From Candidatus Thermofonsia Clade 1 bacterium (GTDB taxonomy: Bacteria > Chloroflexota > Anaerolineae > Aggregatilineales > UBA2796): a stretch of 64,000 nt of DNA. Made by a program: the position numbers and the translations under genes. Below are positions 1-8,348 of this stretch, one piece after another. Every line of letters starts with the position of its first letter. Position 1 is the stretch's first letter. Below the pieces are notes generated by a model. The model saw only the letters and a list, made by a program, of their open reading frames with translations. It was not told where the DNA came from and made no database searches. Location: the NCBI GenBank assembly GCA_002794705.1, contig PGTK01000004.1:160336-224335 (forward strand), read 5' to 3'.

Positions 1-362
1 TAGAGGTCAATCGCCTCGCCCGTGATCACGTGCGCCTGCCACGCAGCGCGCTCCACGCGGCGCGGCGGGATGCCGTTGGCAGGCTCTAGGGCGCCCGCCA
101 TGACCGCATTGACCTGATCGGGCGCACAGCCAAGCGCTAGAGCCGCCCGTTTCGGCGTGGCGACTGCGCTAGAAAAGATGCGCTGCTCAGGAAAGCCCTC
201 AATACACTCAAACAGCGGCGCCGCCGCCTGACGGCGCTCTAAAGTCGCCGCCACATTCGCCAATTCGTGCTTCAGGCTGACAGGGCGCGTGATGCGCACC
301 AGCTCGCCATGTGCCTCTAGGACGCTCAAAAAGGATCGCAGGTCGTAGATTGCCTCTGACAT
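1..362 (-). CDS. UbiD-family decarboxylase, N-terminal part (runs off the window)
   Basis: The minus strand reads from an ATG at 362 to the window edge as about 120 residues. The N-terminus has the pattern DLRSFLSVLEAHGELVRI, then a segment around FECIEGFP and a short motif SAVATPKR. This is the start of UbiD-type decarboxylases, which use prenylated FMN to decarboxylate aromatic or unsaturated acids, for example in ubiquinone or menaquinone synthesis. The catalytic part lies outside the window, so the substrate cannot be told. A TATAAT box 34 bp upstream of the start suggests its own promoter. Confidence 0.8.
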   Translation of the reverse strand, partial: MSEAIYDLRSFLSVLEAHGELVRITRPVSLKHELANVAATLERRQAAAPLFECIEGFPEQRIFSSAVATPKRAALALGCAPDQVNAVMAGALEPANGIPPRRVERAAWQAHVITGEAIDL

Positions 363-395
363 CGGATATCTCTCACATAGGACGCTGTTTGGCAG

Positions 396-401
396 ATTAT
401 A
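396..401 (-). promoter_or_regulatory. -10 box (TATAAT) upstream of the UbiD-family gene
   Basis: The minus strand reads GCGCGCTATAATC here, a perfect -10 hexamer 34 bp before the ATG at 362. No good -35 element is seen 17 bp further upstream. The same GCTATAAT context recurs before several other genes in the window. Confidence 0.5.
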
Positions 402-467
402 GCGCGCCCCTGCTCACCTTGCAGGCGCATTCAGATGCGCAGAGGCGAGAGGTACTCAGAGCGCACT

Positions 468-512
468 GACTCCCTTCCCCTGCTTGCGGGGGAAGGGCTA
501 GGGTTAGGGGTA
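468..512. repeat. Dispersed GC-rich palindromic repeat, intergenic copy
   Basis: Arms CCCTTCCCC (472-480) and GGGGAAGGG (489-497) enclose a TGCTTGCG loop, followed by a G-rich tail. The core TGCTTGCGGGG and the layout (GAC-T, C-rich arm, loop, G-rich arm, AGGG-rich tail) match the second hairpin of the repeats inside the restriction-modification gene near 12020-12060, so this looks like a shorter intergenic member of the same family. The 363-584 gap holds no gene. It also contains an imperfect 13-bp inverted repeat centred on GAATTC (533-563). Confidence 0.6.
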
Positions 513-584
513 CTAGCGCAGGCGCTCTCTAAGACCGCAAGCGGGAATTCCCCGCTCGCAGTCCCAACATTGAAGTTGTATCGC

Positions 585-1652
585 TCAGACGCCCAAGTCG
601 CTGAATAGGCGCGCCCAGTTCAGGTTCACATCCAAAGACTCGCGGAAACGCACCAGCTTTTCAGGATGTGCGAGGCGCGTCTTGCCGAAGACTTTCTCCA
701 CGCGCTCAATGGTCTCAAGGGTATTGTGCGGCACTAACAGGACTGCCACGCCGCGCTCTTCAGCGTGCTTGAGGATGGTTGAGCTGGGCTGCAGGTTGCC
801 CGTCAGCACAAGCGCTGTGGTGGAGGTTTCAAGCGCCGCTGCTTGAATATCGGCGCGGTCGCCGCCCGTGATGACCGCTTTGCGCTGCAGACGGCGGAAT
901 TGCTGAGTCGCTGCTTCAACGTTCATTGCGCCTACGCTGAGCGTCTCGATCAAGCCATCATCGCCCACTTGGGGCGTCAGCTTTTTCGCCTCTAGGACGT
1001 GGATCAACTCTGCCACGCTGATAGACATCAAGCGTGGGTCGCTGGGCAAAACGCCGTAGACACGCACGCCCTTGCGCTCTAGGAAGGCGCTGACCTTGCC
1101 GCGCACTGCCTCTAGCTGATCGTCTGGCACGCTATTGATTACAATCCCAAGCAGATGATCGCCCATGCGCGCCTTGAGTGCGAGAGCATCATCCACCAGC
1201 ATCAGCGTGCTGCGGAAACGCACCACACCCACCGTCGGCACGTTGAGCGACTGGGCAATGCTCATGGCATTCAAGCCGATCAGATAGCCCTCGCGCATAC
1301 TCGCGCCGCCTTCGAGGATCAGCACGTCGCGCCCTTCGCTCAGCTTGGCGTAGGTCGCTTTGACCTGCGTCATGTAGTCTTCAGCGGGCGCGCCGCTCAG
1401 CACGCTATCAATTTTGGCGTCATCAAGGATGATCGGCGAGAGCAGCTCAGTCGGCAAGTCCAAGCCGAGCGTGCGCCCGACGAATTCGGCGTCTTCATCC
1501 ACGAGTTTGTCGCCCAGTCGGAACGGCTGCGTGCTGATCGGCTTCATATAGCCGACTTTGCGCCCCATCTCTTGGAGTTTCAAGCCAATGCCGAGCGCAA
1601 GCGCCGTCTTGCCCGAATAGGTGACCACTGCGGTTACATAAAGTGCTTTCAT
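585..1652 (-). CDS. BioD-like N-terminal domain plus DRTGG domain protein (phosphotransacetylase family)
   Basis: The 355-residue protein starts with a P-loop variant (VTYSGKTALALGIG) typical of the dethiobiotin-synthetase-like AAA_26 fold. It has a DEDAEF segment near residue 54 and an LEGGAS motif near residue 113. The second half carries a DRTGG-type domain, recognisable from the ITGGDRADIQ segment near residue 262. The same two domains precede the catalytic domain in long phosphotransacetylases; here that domain is absent. Such stand-alone proteins are usually annotated as phosphotransacetylase family, with a presumed regulatory or nucleotide-binding role that is not established. A TATAAT box lies 60 bp upstream of the ATG. 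Start and frame are clear; the biochemical role is not. Confidence 0.8.
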   Translation of the reverse strand: MKALYVTAVVTYSGKTALALGIGLKLQEMGRKVGYMKPISTQPFRLGDKLVDEDAEFVGRTLGLDLPTELLSPIILDDAKIDSVLSGAPAEDYMTQVKATYAKLSEGRDVLILEGGASMREGYLIGLNAMSIAQSLNVPTVGVVRFRSTLMLVDDALALKARMGDHLLGIVINSVPDDQLEAVRGKVSAFLERKGVRVYGVLPSDPRLMSISVAELIHVLEAKKLTPQVGDDGLIETLSVGAMNVEAATQQFRRLQRKAVITGGDRADIQAAALETSTTALVLTGNLQPSSTILKHAEERGVAVLLVPHNTLETIERVEKVFGKTRLAHPEKLVRFRESLDVNLNWARLFSDLGV

Positions 1653-1711
1653 GGCTCTTTCTATTCCTTACATGAGATACATTTGGCTGAAAAGGCTGTT
1701 TTCCTGCCCTG

Positions 1712-1717
1712 ATTATA
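1712..1717 (-). promoter_or_regulatory. -10 box (TATAAT) for the BioD/DRTGG gene
   Basis: The minus strand reads GGCGCGCTATAATCAGGG, with the hexamer 60 bp upstream of the ATG at 1652. The context matches the box at 396-401. No clear -35 is visible. Confidence 0.45.
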
Positions 1718-2055
1718 GCGCGCCTGTCCGATCTTGCGAACGGCGCAGCTCAGCGTTGCCAGCACTGATTCGGGTGCCTAGATCAGCACGTAGTGAGGCG
1801 CAAACGGATCGCTTGCTCACAGGCAGCCTACCACGCCCATACATGACCGTCTGATAATTGCCCTCTGGATGCTGTGCAATACGGCAACTCAGCCCGTCAC
1901 TGTACAGCTCCACAGCGCGTTGCCACAGACTCGTGGGATAGCTCAGAAGTTTTGGCTCAGGCGTGTAGCGTTTGCCATATGCAGCACGCATATAGCTTCC
2001 GATTACGTGGCAGCCCCAGCACTCCAGACGCTCCCGCGTTTTAACGCTATTTAAC
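1713..2055 (-). pseudogene. Degraded IS1-like transposase N-terminus (InsA-like)
   Basis: The minus strand has an open frame whose middle part reads like the InsA region of IS1-type transposases. A damaged zinc-finger start (CWGC) is followed by GKRYTPEPK, then WQRAVELYSDGLSCR and a QTV helix-turn-helix tail. After about residue 53 of the 92-residue ORF the similarity stops and the rest looks random. No InsB/DDE part, terminal inverted repeats or target duplication is visible, so this is a remnant. The assignment rests on remembered family motifs. The 1653-2107 gap holds nothing else apart from a -10 box. Confidence 0.5.
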
Positions 2056-2107
2056 AGATTTTTGTGTTATGCTTAGCATTGGAAAACGATTAACAGAGGC
2101 TTGGCGC

Positions 2108-3010
2108 ATGAAAAACAGGCTAACAGGGACGCAGCTAGGTGCATTCACGGTCGGTGAGCTGATCGGCGACGGCGGCATGGGATCGGTCTATAAGGCGACG
2201 CATCCCGATTACACTGAGCCGATAGCGATCAAGGTGCTTTTGTCGCAGTATGCCCAAGACTCCGAGTTTCGGGCGCGCTTCATCCGCGAGGGGCAAGTGC
2301 TGAGCGAGATTTCGCATCCGAACATCATCCCTGTCTACCATTTTGGCGAAGATCGCGGCTTGCTCTATTTCGCCATGCGCTATGTGAATGGCAAATCGCT
2401 CTATGAGCTGCTGCTCAGCCGCCGCTTCACGCCAATTGCCGCTTGGCAGATCATCAAGCCCATTGCGGAGGCGCTCGACTACGCCCATGCGCGCAACATC
2501 ATCCACCGCGATATCAAGCCCGCCAACATCCTGATCGAAGTGCAGCGCGTGGACGGCAAGGCATACAATCAGGTCTACTTGGCAGACTTCGGTCTGAGCA
2601 AAGTGCTGACTTGGACGGCGCTCACTACGACGGGCGTGAGCGTTGGCACGCCGCAGTATATGTCGCCTGAGCAGGTCATGGACTATCCGCTCACGCCCGC
2701 CTCAGACGTTTACTCGCTGGCTGTGGTGGTCTATGAGATGCTTCTGGGTAGGCTGCCGTTCTACGCTAAGCGCCCCGAAGACCTCGCCTTTCGCCATATT
2801 GATACCTCGCCGCCCGCGCCTAGCGCTCTGCGCCCGGATTTCCCTAAGCCCTTTGAAGAGGTCTTGCTGCGCGCCCTGCTCAAGGAGCCTGAGCGCCGCT
2901 ATCAGCGGGCGGGCGACTTCGCCCAAGCCTACGCAGAGGCAGCCCGCCAAGTCGGGCGCGAGCGCTGCGCAATGGAATATTACGTCGGAGAGCCGCGCCA
3001 CGCCCGTTAG
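2108..3010 (+). CDS. Serine/threonine protein kinase, soluble
   Basis: A 300-residue protein that is almost only a Hanks-type kinase domain. It has the glycine loop (IGDGGMGSVYKA), the Lys of AIKVLL, the catalytic loop [12 protein letters not shown], the DFG motif in LADFGLSK and MSPEQ in the activation segment. No membrane segment or sensor domain follows. I chose the ATG at 2108 because AGAGG lies just upstream; an in-frame ATG at 2069 would add 13 unremarkable residues. It converges with the next kinase gene, and the two overlap by 4 bp at their 3' ends. Confidence 0.9.
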   Translation: MKNRLTGTQLGAFTVGELIGDGGMGSVYKATHPDYTEPIAIKVLLSQYAQDSEFRARFIREGQVLSEISHPNIIPVYHFGEDRGLLYFAMRYVNGKSLYELLLSRRFTPIAAWQIIKPIAEALDYAHARNIIHRDIKPANILIEVQRVDGKAYNQVYLADFGLSKVLTWTALTTTGVSVGTPQYMSPEQVMDYPLTPASDVYSLAVVVYEMLLGRLPFYAKRPEDLAFRHIDTSPPAPSALRPDFPKPFEEVLLRALLKEPERRYQRAGDFAQAYAEAARQVGRERCAMEYYVGEPRHAR

Positions 3011-4086
3011 CGCAAGAGCAAAAAGACAATCAGCGCCGCAAGGGCAATGGCAAGGGCAATCAAGAGGCTAGTGATCGCCCTGTTGCCGCTCTGAGCGCGC
3101 TCAGATGGCGCCTGCTGTGCGATACCCTGCTGAGCGAGTCCCTCTGGGCGGCGCGAGAGCGTCGGCTGTTCGTTCAACTCGCGCAACATGCCGCTGCCGC
3201 TTTTGACGGGCTTCAGCACAATGGGCGGGCGCTCACAATGCGGCGGATTCCAACGCTGCTCTGCCTCTGGCAAGCGCGCTACCGCCGCCTGAAATAGGCG
3301 CGCAAACTCGCCCGCCGATTGGGGACGCTCCGCCGGGGACTTGCTCAGCGCGCTCAGCACCACTTCATCTAGCGCAGGCGGCACTTTGTTCAGCTGGCTA
3401 GGCGCGGGCGGCATAGCACGCCGATGTAGATAGAAGTAATCGGTCACGCGCTCTGCCTCAAAGGGGCGATGTCCACTCAGCATTTCGCATAGCACCACGC
3501 CTAGCGCATAGACATCAGTGCGCACGTCCGCAGGGGAGCCATCTGCCAATTCGGGCGCCATGTAGGGCGGTGTGCCAAAAGCAAACGGTTCGTTGCTGCG
3601 CCTGCCGATAGACTTGGCTAAGCCGAAGTCCGCCAAGTATAACCGACCCTCGTTGTCTAGCATCAGGTTCGAGGGCTTCAGATCGCAGTGGATATAGCCG
3701 AGACTGTGCGCATAATCAAGGGCGTGGGCAAGATGCGTGAGCGCCTGAGCCGCTTCACGAGGCGAGTACAGGCGCACGTTCAGCCGATCCGCCACTGTGC
3801 TTTCGAAATACGGCATGACCAGATAGGCGAGTTCGGGCGAGAGGAAGTAATCCTCTAGTGGCACGATATAGGGATGCCGCAACTGACTCATAGCGCGTAT
3901 CTCGCGCTCAAACAGGGCTGAGCCATTGAGATCGTCGGAGAGCTGTAGCACCTTGACCGCCATGATCTGTCCCGTCTGCTTGTGCTGACAGCGATAGACC
4001 CGCGCCATGCCGCCTTTGCCGATCAGGCTCAGCACACGGTAGTTGCCCAGTTCCTTTGGTCTTGTCTCATCCACTGTTCGGGTCAC
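3007..4086 (-). CDS. Serine/threonine protein kinase with C-terminal membrane anchor (non-RD type)
   Basis: 359 residues. The kinase domain (about residues 12-275) has IGKGGMARVY, AVKVLQL, the catalytic loop YIHCDLKPSNLML and ADFGLAK. The usual HRD is HCD here, so this is a non-RD kinase; the catalytic Asp and Lys are present. A low-complexity linker leads to a very short hydrophobic tail ending in ALIVFLLLR, so the protein is probably tail-anchored with the kinase in the cytoplasm. There is no extracellular sensor. A TATAAT box lies only 22 bp upstream of the ATG, implying a very short leader. Confidence 0.9.
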   Translation of the reverse strand: MTRTVDETRPKELGNYRVLSLIGKGGMARVYRCQHKQTGQIMAVKVLQLSDDLNGSALFEREIRAMSQLRHPYIVPLEDYFLSPELAYLVMPYFESTVADRLNVRLYSPREAAQALTHLAHALDYAHSLGYIHCDLKPSNLMLDNEGRLYLADFGLAKSIGRRSNEPFAFGTPPYMAPELADGSPADVRTDVYALGVVLCEMLSGHRPFEAERVTDYFYLHRRAMPPAPSQLNKVPPALDEVVLSALSKSPAERPQSAGEFARLFQAAVARLPEAEQRWNPPHCERPPIVLKPVKSGSGMLRELNEQPTLSRRPEGLAQQGIAQQAPSERAQSGNRAITSLLIALAIALAALIVFLLLR

Positions 4087-4107
4087 CCATACGCCCTTTT
4101 CGGGCTA

Positions 4108-4113
4108 ATTATA
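4108..4113 (-). promoter_or_regulatory. -10 box (TATAAT) for the tail-anchored kinase gene
   Basis: The minus strand reads CGGCTATAATTAGCC. The hexamer ends 22 bp before the ATG at 4086, so the transcript leader would be only about 15 nt. Confidence 0.45.
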
Positions 4114-4237
4114 GCCGCGATCCGCTTCCAAGCAGACTTTTTGAGCGTCTGTTACAATACACTCACCGCATTTAGTAGAGCATTCAATGGGTCATGGCGC
4201 ACAGCTTGCGCGTCGAGTTGAAGACAGGTCATTGCGA

Positions 4238-5899
4238 ATGGCTGAGAAAGCTACACCTCTAACTGTTGCCGAAATTTGCAGACTGGCACTGCCGCTGAAC
4301 ACTCAAGTTCTGGCTGCGCATAGCGCCCTTGATCGCCCTGTGCGCTGGGCGCTCACAGTCAGCGGCGATGCGCCCTTGCCCTACCTCGAAGGCGATGAAT
4401 TGCTGTTGGTAGCGCCCGCCGAGCAGCCCTGTGAGCCAAGCGCATTCATTGCAGCTTGTCAGCGTGCGAAGGTAGCGGGATTGATCGTGCTGCCGCCCGT
4501 TGATCCACTTCTGATCGCTCTGGCGGAGGCAGAGCGCCTGCCCCTAATCGCGCTGCCGCAGGGCAGCCGTCTGCGCGATGTAGAGCGGCTGATCGTCGGC
4601 TTGCTGATCGATCGTCAGGGACATTTTGAGCGCCGTAGCGCTCAAATCTACGAGCAGCTGATTGAGATCGCCACAGCCAACGTCGGCTTGGAGGGCATTG
4701 CAGAGGCACTGAGCGAGTTCTTGCATAAGGGCATCGTGGTGCAAGATAAATATATGCGTGTGCAAGCCTGCATAGTCCCGCCAGAGCTTGCTAACGACTG
4801 GGAGAGTGTGCTGAATCTGCTTAAAGACCGCACCAAGTTGCCACAGGCGCTCAGTGATAGACATCGTTTGCCGCGCCATACAGCCATCACTTACTCCCAG
4901 ACGTTGCGCAGCGACGGAGTTAGCCGCCTTGTCACGCCGATTGTGTCACAAGGCGTAGGACGCGGCTACCTCTCAGCAGTGACGCGCAGCGCGCCCTTCA
5001 CTGAGCTAGATCGGCTTGTGCTGCAGCATGGCGCCACCATTTGCGCTCTTGAAATGGCACGGCGAAAGACGATCAGCGAGGCGGAAAAGCGCTTGCGCGG
5101 CAATTTTTTGACCAGCCTGCTGGCAGGCGCCTTCACAGAGGCGGAGGCACTCGCTGAGGGCGACCGCTTTCGCCATGATATGAGTTTGCCGCACGTGGCA
5201 ATGGTCATGGCGTGGCAGGGCGAGCCGCATCCTTCCATGCGCCGCCTAGAGACCCTTGTCAACACCGTGATACAGAACCGCAGGGCGCAGGCGCTGGTTT
5301 ATGTGCTTGATCATCAGCTGGGTCTATTTTTCGCCGCTGATCCGCGCAACCCAAGTACGCTTGTGGCGCAAGGGCGTGCCTTTGCCGAAGCCGTGATCGA
5401 GGCGGCACGGAGTGAGCATCAGCAGGCACGCCTTGCCATTGGGATTGGCAGTGTAGCAGAGCGCATTTCTGAATGGAACGAGAGCTACCGAGCCGCAGAG
5501 GACGCCGCACGGATCGCACGCTGCCTGAACGCCGAAAAGCCGCTCTACACAGCCGACCTAGGCATTTACACGCTCCTGACGCGCCCGATGTTACGTGACG
5601 ATCTGATCGCTTTGCGCGATAAGATGATCGGCAATTTGCTCAACCATGATGAGCGTCAACGCACTGACCTTTTGCAGACGCTTGAGGCATTTTTTGAGTC
5701 GCACGGGAATGCTACACAGACCGCTGATAGGCTCAGTGTGCATCGCAACACGCTTTTCTATCGCATGAGTCGCATTCAGGACATCCTGAAGCTCGATCTG
5801 AATCAGACCGACGTGCGCCTTGCCGTCCACCTTGCGCTTAAGATACATCGCTTGTTGGGCAATGAAGAGGAGTCACGGGCGCGGCGCGGCAGCACCTAA
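4238..5899 (+). CDS. PucR-family transcriptional regulator
   Basis: 553 residues from the ATG at 4238. The N-terminal PucR sensor domain begins LTVAEICRLALPLNTQVL and contains GDELLLV. A central GGDEF-like domain contains the phrase LAIGIGSV. The C-terminal helix-turn-helix (HTH_30) reads LLQTLEAFFESHGNATQTAD followed by RLSVHRNTLFYR, the classic PucR ending. Members respond to purines or other catabolites; the ligand cannot be told. Translation could also begin at 4187 in frame. No obvious metabolic target gene is adjacent. The 3' end overlaps the convergent phosphatase gene by 27 bp. Confidence 0.9.
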   Translation: MAEKATPLTVAEICRLALPLNTQVLAAHSALDRPVRWALTVSGDAPLPYLEGDELLLVAPAEQPCEPSAFIAACQRAKVAGLIVLPPVDPLLIALAEAERLPLIALPQGSRLRDVERLIVGLLIDRQGHFERRSAQIYEQLIEIATANVGLEGIAEALSEFLHKGIVVQDKYMRVQACIVPPELANDWESVLNLLKDRTKLPQALSDRHRLPRHTAITYSQTLRSDGVSRLVTPIVSQGVGRGYLSAVTRSAPFTELDRLVLQHGATICALEMARRKTISEAEKRLRGNFLTSLLAGAFTEAEALAEGDRFRHDMSLPHVAMVMAWQGEPHPSMRRLETLVNTVIQNRRAQALVYVLDHQLGLFFAADPRNPSTLVAQGRAFAEAVIEAARSEHQQARLAIGIGSVAERISEWNESYRAAEDAARIARCLNAEKPLYTADLGIYTLLTRPMLRDDLIALRDKMIGNLLNHDERQRTDLLQTLEAFFESHGNATQTADRLSVHRNTLFYRMSRIQDILKLDLNQTDVRLAVHLALKIHRLLGNEEESRARRGST

Positions 5900-6694
5900 G
5901 ATCAGCACTTCCAGCATCTCTTCGTGAATGTGCCCATTGCTGGCAACTACCTGCACACCTTCGTAGACGCCCTCTTGTCGTCCGCGATAGTTGCTCAGCT
6001 TGCCGCCGCTCTCTTCCACCATCAGCAAACCCGCGAGGATATCCCATGTGTGCGTGCGCGCCTCCCAGTAGCCATCAAGACGACCAGCAGCTACATAGCA
6101 TAGCTCTAGCGCGGCTGAGCCAAGCCGCCGCACCGATTGTGTGCGCGGCACAAAGCACGCCCATTCTTCCGTGTTGTTATCAGGATTCACGCGCTTATCG
6201 TGCGGAAAACCAGAGGCGACCAGTGCCTCTGCCAGTTTACGAGTCTTGCTGACGCGCAGCTTTTTGCGCCCTAGCCGTGCGCCGCCGCCGCGCAGGGCTG
6301 TGAAGCACTCCTCTTGGATCGGATCGTACACCACGCCGACCAGTGGCACGTTGTTGGCATCGCTCAAGGCTATGCTGACCGCAAAAAACGGGATTTGGTG
6401 CGCAAAATTGGTGGTCCCATCAAGCGGATCGACGTGCCAGCGATAGTTTGCGGCGCTGTTGCCCTGTATGCCGCCTTCCTCGCCGATCAAGGCGTGATCG
6501 GGGTAGGCGCTGAGCAGCATCTGGGCGATGAGCGCCTCCGAGCGCTGATCGGCTTCGGTCACCAGATCAGTGGCGCCTTTGCGCTGTATTTTCAGTTTAG
6601 GGTGACGGAAATAGCTGCGCAGTAATTCAGCGGCGCGCCGTGCAGCATCCTCAGCAAGGCTCAGTGCAGCAGCGAGGTCTAGCGGTTCGGACAT
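5873..6694 (-). CDS. Inositol monophosphatase family protein
   Basis: 273 residues. The metal-binding motifs of the IMPase/FBPase superfamily are all present: IGEEGG, WHVDPLDGTTNF and, near the C-terminus, WDILAGLLMVEESGG. These enzymes remove phosphate from inositol phosphate, fructose-1,6-bisphosphate, histidinol phosphate or adenosine bisphosphate using Mg2+; the substrate is not decided by sequence. I chose the ATG at 6694, with GGAG 8 nt upstream, instead of an in-frame start at 6718. It is divergent from aroK. Confidence 0.88.
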   Translation of the reverse strand: MSEPLDLAAALSLAEDAARRAAELLRSYFRHPKLKIQRKGATDLVTEADQRSEALIAQMLLSAYPDHALIGEEGGIQGNSAANYRWHVDPLDGTTNFAHQIPFFAVSIALSDANNVPLVGVVYDPIQEECFTALRGGGARLGRKKLRVSKTRKLAEALVASGFPHDKRVNPDNNTEEWACFVPRTQSVRRLGSAALELCYVAAGRLDGYWEARTHTWDILAGLLMVEESGGKLSNYRGRQEGVYEGVQVVASNGHIHEEMLEVLILGAAAPRP

Positions 6695-6758
6695 CTGCAG
6701 ACTCCAAGTGACAGCCAAGTTCGATTACAATCTAGCAAGGTATCACAGCGGATGAAGA

Positions 6759-7289
6759 ATGTCTATGGCGAAGGCTCGAAACATCATTTTGTGCGGCTTC
6801 ATGGGGACGGGCAAAACGACGGTCGGGAAGCTGGTGGCGGCGCGCTTGGGCTGGCAGTTTGCCGATACTGATCAGGTTATTGAGGCGCGCTGTGGCAAGC
6901 GCGTGAGCGCCATTTTTGCCGAAGAAGGCGAGGCGGCGTTCCGCCAAATGGAGCGCGACCTGTGCAGTGAAATTGCAGCAAGTTGGCGTGGCTATGTGAT
7001 CGCCACTGGAGGCGGCATGGTGCTAGATGCCACTAACCGCGAGTTGCTCAGGCGTTCAGGCTGCCTGATCTGCCTCGATCTGCCCGCTGAACATCTCGCA
7101 CGCCGACTCGCAGGCAAGACGGATCGTCCCCTGTTGGCAAATCCGCCCAATGGCGACCTTGTAGCGCACATTCAAGCGCTCTTGACGGCGCGGGCTGAGG
7201 CTTACCGCGCTGTGCCACATCACGTGGATACAACCAATCTCTCGCCTTATGGCGTCTCGGAGGCAGTGCTGGAAATTTGGCGGCGCTAG
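6759..7289 (+). CDS. aroK: Shikimate kinase
   Basis: 176 residues. It has the P-loop GFMGTGKTTVGK, the shikimate-binding region around FADTDQVIE, the ATGGGMVL motif near residue 84 and a lid segment around KTDRPLL. It phosphorylates the 3-hydroxyl of shikimate in aromatic amino acid synthesis, in the cytoplasm. Length is normal for AroK. A TACAAT box at 6726-6731 lies 28 bp upstream in the divergent region. No other aro gene is nearby. Confidence 0.93.
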   Translation: MSMAKARNIILCGFMGTGKTTVGKLVAARLGWQFADTDQVIEARCGKRVSAIFAEEGEAAFRQMERDLCSEIAASWRGYVIATGGGMVLDATNRELLRRSGCLICLDLPAEHLARRLAGKTDRPLLANPPNGDLVAHIQALLTARAEAYRAVPHHVDTTNLSPYGVSEAVLEIWRR

Positions 7290-7292
7290 GCG

Positions 7293-8348
7293 CTACGGCA
7301 AGGGCGGCAGCAGGCGCTCTATGGCGGCGCGTTGCGGCTCTAGCCATGGCGGTAGCTTCAGCGCGCTGCCAAGCGTCTCAAGCGGCTCATCGGCTGTGAA
7401 GCCGGGATCAACAGTCGCCAATTCTACGATATGCCCGTCGGGATCGCGTGTGTAAATGCTCTTGAAGTAGACGCGATCCATCACAGGTGAGACGGGCAAG
7501 CCTGCTGCGAGCAACTTCGTGCGCCATTCGAGCTGTGTAGCACTATCAGGCACAGCGAAGGCAAAGTGATGGGTCTGCCCCGTGCCGATCTGGGCGCGCC
7601 GTCCGCCTTCGGTTCGCTCAAAATAGGTGATCGATGTCCCAACTTTGCCATTGTCTACGCCCCAGTACCAGTGTCGTGCGCCTGAGCCGTCACAGTCCTC
7701 AGTCATTTTCACAAGACGCAGTCCCAGCAGCCCATTATAGTAGGCGTGCGTACGCTCGAGGTTGCTGCAGATCGCCGAGATGTGATGCAAGCCGTGTTGG
7801 AGCGCCATATCAGGCGTGATTGCCTCAAGCGGCTCAGTCCACATTTCAGCGCTAAGGGCGGCTGTATCGCGGTAGCGGGCAGTCAGCTCAGGAGGCGGCA
7901 CTTGGTGGACTGTGCCAAGGGTCTGAGCAGGTTCATCTACTGTAAAACCGGGCGTATCCGTAGCCAGCTCGATCAAGCAGCCGTCGGGATCGCGGAAGTA
8001 GATGGACTCAAAGTACTTGCGGTTGAAAATGCCCTCTACGCGCACAGCATGATCGTGCAGCCAGCGTTTCCACTTGAGCAGTGCCGTGCGATCTGGCACG
8101 CGCAGGGCAAAGTGATGCGTGCCGCCGATGCCCGCTGTGCCACGTGGCGCCTGTGACCACTCAAAAAACGTGATAACGCTCCCCACAGCGCCTTCGTAGG
8201 TGCCAAAGTAGAGGTGATAGCTCTCAGGCGCGTCAAAGTTGACGGTCTTTTTGATCAAGCGCAAGCCCAGAATGCGCGTGTAGAAATCAATGGTGCGCGC
8301 TGCATCCGCGCAAATCAGCGTGATATGGTGCCAGCCTAGAATCATCAT
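7293..8348 (-). CDS. Ring-cleaving dioxygenase-like protein with two VOC (glyoxalase-fold) domains
   Basis: 351 residues made of two vicinal-oxygen-chelate halves. The first begins GWHHITLICADAARTIDFY, the second HGLHHISAICSNLERTHAYY. Each ends in a metal-ligand Glu segment (DPDGCLIELATD and DPDGHIVELATV). This is the arrangement of the MhqO/MhqA group of hydroquinone dioxygenase-like proteins; the actual substrate is unknown. The ATG overlaps the TGA of the upstream FHA gene as ATGA, so the two are translationally coupled, an unusual pairing. Confidence 0.85.
   Translation of the reverse strand: MMILGWHHITLICADAARTIDFYTRILGLRLIKKTVNFDAPESYHLYFGTYEGAVGSVITFFEWSQAPRGTAGIGGTHHFALRVPDRTALLKWKRWLHDHAVRVEGIFNRKYFESIYFRDPDGCLIELATDTPGFTVDEPAQTLGTVHQVPPPELTARYRDTAALSAEMWTEPLEAITPDMALQHGLHHISAICSNLERTHAYYNGLLGLRLVKMTEDCDGSGARHWYWGVDNGKVGTSITYFERTEGGRRAQIGTGQTHHFAFAVPDSATQLEWRTKLLAAGLPVSPVMDRVYFKSIYTRDPDGHIVELATVDPGFTADEPLETLGSALKLPPWLEPQRAAIERLLPPLP

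Noticed and set aside
4141..4158. TTGAGC and TACAAT as a promoter for the PucR gene
   Set aside because: The two boxes are only 6 bp apart, so they cannot form one sigma-70 promoter. The TACAAT alone might still be a -10.
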